12,652 bases of DNA, taken from Alphaproteobacteria bacterium. Lineage in GTDB: Bacteria > Pseudomonadota > Alphaproteobacteria > Rhizobiales > Xanthobacteraceae. A model generated the notes under the pieces. It made no database searches, was not told where the DNA came from, and saw only the letters and a program-made list of their open reading frames with translations. Position 1 is the first letter of the stretch, and the number at the start of each line of letters is the position of its first letter. The position numbers and the translations under genes were made by a program. The DNA lies in NCBI GenBank assembly GCA_005884465.1, contig VAZH01000086.1, positions 1-12,652 on the forward strand, read 5' to 3'. This document shows positions 11,470 through 12,652 of the stretch, piece after piece.

Positions 11470-12627
11470 TTATTTGATCTCTTCAATGATCGTCCGTTCG
11501 CGCGGCTCAATCACATATGTTCGGTTCTCACGGTCGATGTAGCGATAGTCACGCAGGCTCGGAGACTCGCGATAGACCGTGTCGGGGAAGGAACGGATCT
11601 CCACGGACTCCGGCAAGCGCTCTCCGACTCGGAACCGGGTAGTTGTGCTGCTGCTGCCGGTGGTCCGCTGCTCTACCCGGGAAGAATGAGCATGTTTGCG
11701 GATGATTTCCTGATCCTTGTCGGAAAAAGTCGTCTTGTGCGAAGACGGTGCCGGTGCTGGGCCAGCCGCGGTCGATCGGCCCGTGCGCGGTAGCACGTCG
11801 ACAATCTTATTGGTCGATGGTTCGACGATCACGATGTCGTTGCGGACGACAAAGAAATTATATCCGCGATACTGGGGCAGGATCTCCACTACGTCGGCTG
11901 GAGGGGCTGGAAACGCACGTCCCTCGGAACGACGGTGCCTACCGACAATGAGAAGTTGACATTGTTTATCGGCGCCACGTTCAGCCTTGCAATCGATTCA
12001 CTAACGCGGGTGCGCTGGGTCTGATTGAGAGAGGCCGAGACGCTGACATTGGATGAACTCGACTGCGCAGCGTTGGATTGGGTGTTCGACGGCTGAGCCG
12101 CGGTATTGGTATTGGTAGATGGCTGAGTCCCCGCATTGGTATTCGTGTTGGAGCCGGTAGGCGACGCCTGGGTCTGATTGTTGGTCGGCGGCGCCGTGTT
12201 GGTCTGCGCCTGAGAGGGCGCGTTCGGCTGCTGGGTAGATTGAGCCTGCGAAGGAGCCGTCCCTGCGTTGTTGGAAGGAGCCGTTGCTGCGTTGTTGGAA
12301 GGAGCCGTTGCTGCGTTGTTGGTCGACTGCCCCTGCGAGGGTGGGGAAGTCTGGTTCGATTGCGCCTGCGAGTTGGTGTCCGCGGTGTTCGGATTGGATT
12401 GGCTCGTGGTGGTCGAAGATTTATCGGAAGAGGTCGCTGCGGCGTTCTGGGAGACGGCGCCGAACTCTGAGAAGAGTTCGACGAGGGGGCCGGTGCTGAT
12501 GGATTTTGATTGGTCTGGCTTTGCGCCGCGGGGGGCGGTTCGGTTTTCGACTTGTCACTCGGTGACTGAGCGAATGCGCCGCTGCCAAGCATTCAATGGC
12601 CGTGGTAATTAACAAACGTTCCTTCAT
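11470..12627 (-). pseudogene. Frameshifted secreted DUF1236-type protein with Asn/Gln-rich linker
   Basis: The coding sequence moves through three frames. ATG 12627 opens a signal peptide (MKERLLITTAI). The frame starting at 12592 continues it (MLGSGAFAQSPSDKSKT). A third frame, joined near 12450, runs through a long Asn/Gln/Ser/Thr/Pro-rich segment to SVSASLNQTQRTRV, ARLNVAPINNVNF and VVPRDVRFQPL, reaching a TAG near 11890. The last frame, joined near 11900, gives ADVVEILPQYRGYNFFVV, RNDIVIVEPSTNKIVDVL and a second unit ending REPRERTIIEEIK-like sequence. Each junction is explained by one missing base, two of them in C runs. VPRDV...YRGYNFFVV...IVIVEP is DUF1236-like, and the second half looks like another DUF1236 unit. 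The repaired protein would be about 386 residues and periplasmic. It may be a true pseudogene or a sequence with indel errors; the last part alone (from GTG 11889) could be misread as a gene. Confidence 0.8.
12249..12320 (-). repeat. Three 24-bp tandem repeats in the Asn-rich linker
   Basis: Copies at 12297-12320 and 12273-12296 are identical; the copy at 12249-12272 has three mismatches. In the linker frame each unit encodes NNAATAPS (the third NNAGTAPS). The repeats are in frame and so would change linker length only. Confidence 0.9.
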
Positions 12628-12652
12628 GTTCCATTTCCTCTGTTGGGGTTAT

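Noticed and set aside
12078..12470. Arg/Gly-rich plus-strand frame over the Asn-rich linker
   Set aside because: It reads the 24-bp repeats on the wrong strand; the minus strand joins a signal peptide to DUF1236-type domains.

Overview
The window looks like chromosomal DNA of an alphaproteobacterium, most likely Bradyrhizobium or a close Nitrobacteraceae relative. The evidence is the high GC content, a GcrA-family regulator with GANTC sites nearby, a short phasin, an LTXXQ (Spy/CpxP-like) protein, a DUF1236-type protein and many small secreted proteins of kinds common in that group. The genus is inferred from remembered protein resemblance; no search was run. There are no rRNA or tRNA genes, transposases or CRISPR arrays.

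Layout. 1-1300 (minus): a secreted Gly/His-rich LTXXQ protein that runs off the left edge. 1585-2225 (plus): two small genes, the second encoding a secreted Ser/Gly-rich protein. 2267-4726: a compact regulatory module. It contains a 91-residue orphan (minus), an S24-type (CI/LexA-like) repressor (minus), and, divergently, a GcrA-family regulator and a DUF6456-like protein (plus). 4793-4939: a 48-residue membrane or secreted peptide. 4953-7334 (minus): a BamA/Omp85 outer-membrane assembly factor standing apart from the usual rseP-bamA-lpxD neighbourhood. 7573-8625 (plus): a secreted protein of unknown function, ending at a strong hairpin. 8839-9105 (minus) and 9313-9534 (plus): two small low-complexity proteins. 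9535-9962: a 428-base gap with a possible structured RNA. 9963-10148 and 10314-10667 (plus): a 61-residue helical protein and a phasin. 10944-11204 (minus): a small helical protein. 11470-12627 (minus): a DUF1236-type secreted protein broken by three apparent single-base deletions.

The most interesting part is 2590-3446. Four copies of an operator-like palindrome (consensus TTCnGAT-n-ATCnGAA) occur in two pairs, with centres 32 and 33 bp apart. Three recognisable promoters (repressor, gcrA-like gene, 91-residue gene) each carry one palindrome in the -35/-10 spacer. This is the geometry of a phage-type immunity switch, but it is wired to a GcrA-type sigma-70 cofactor and no phage structural genes are in view. 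If the repressor self-cleaves like other S24 proteins, DNA damage could release a GcrA paralogue, linking an SOS-like input to the CcrM/GcrA methylation-dependent transcription system. The repressor-operator pairing and the damage input are inferences; the palindromes, promoters and protein motifs are read directly.
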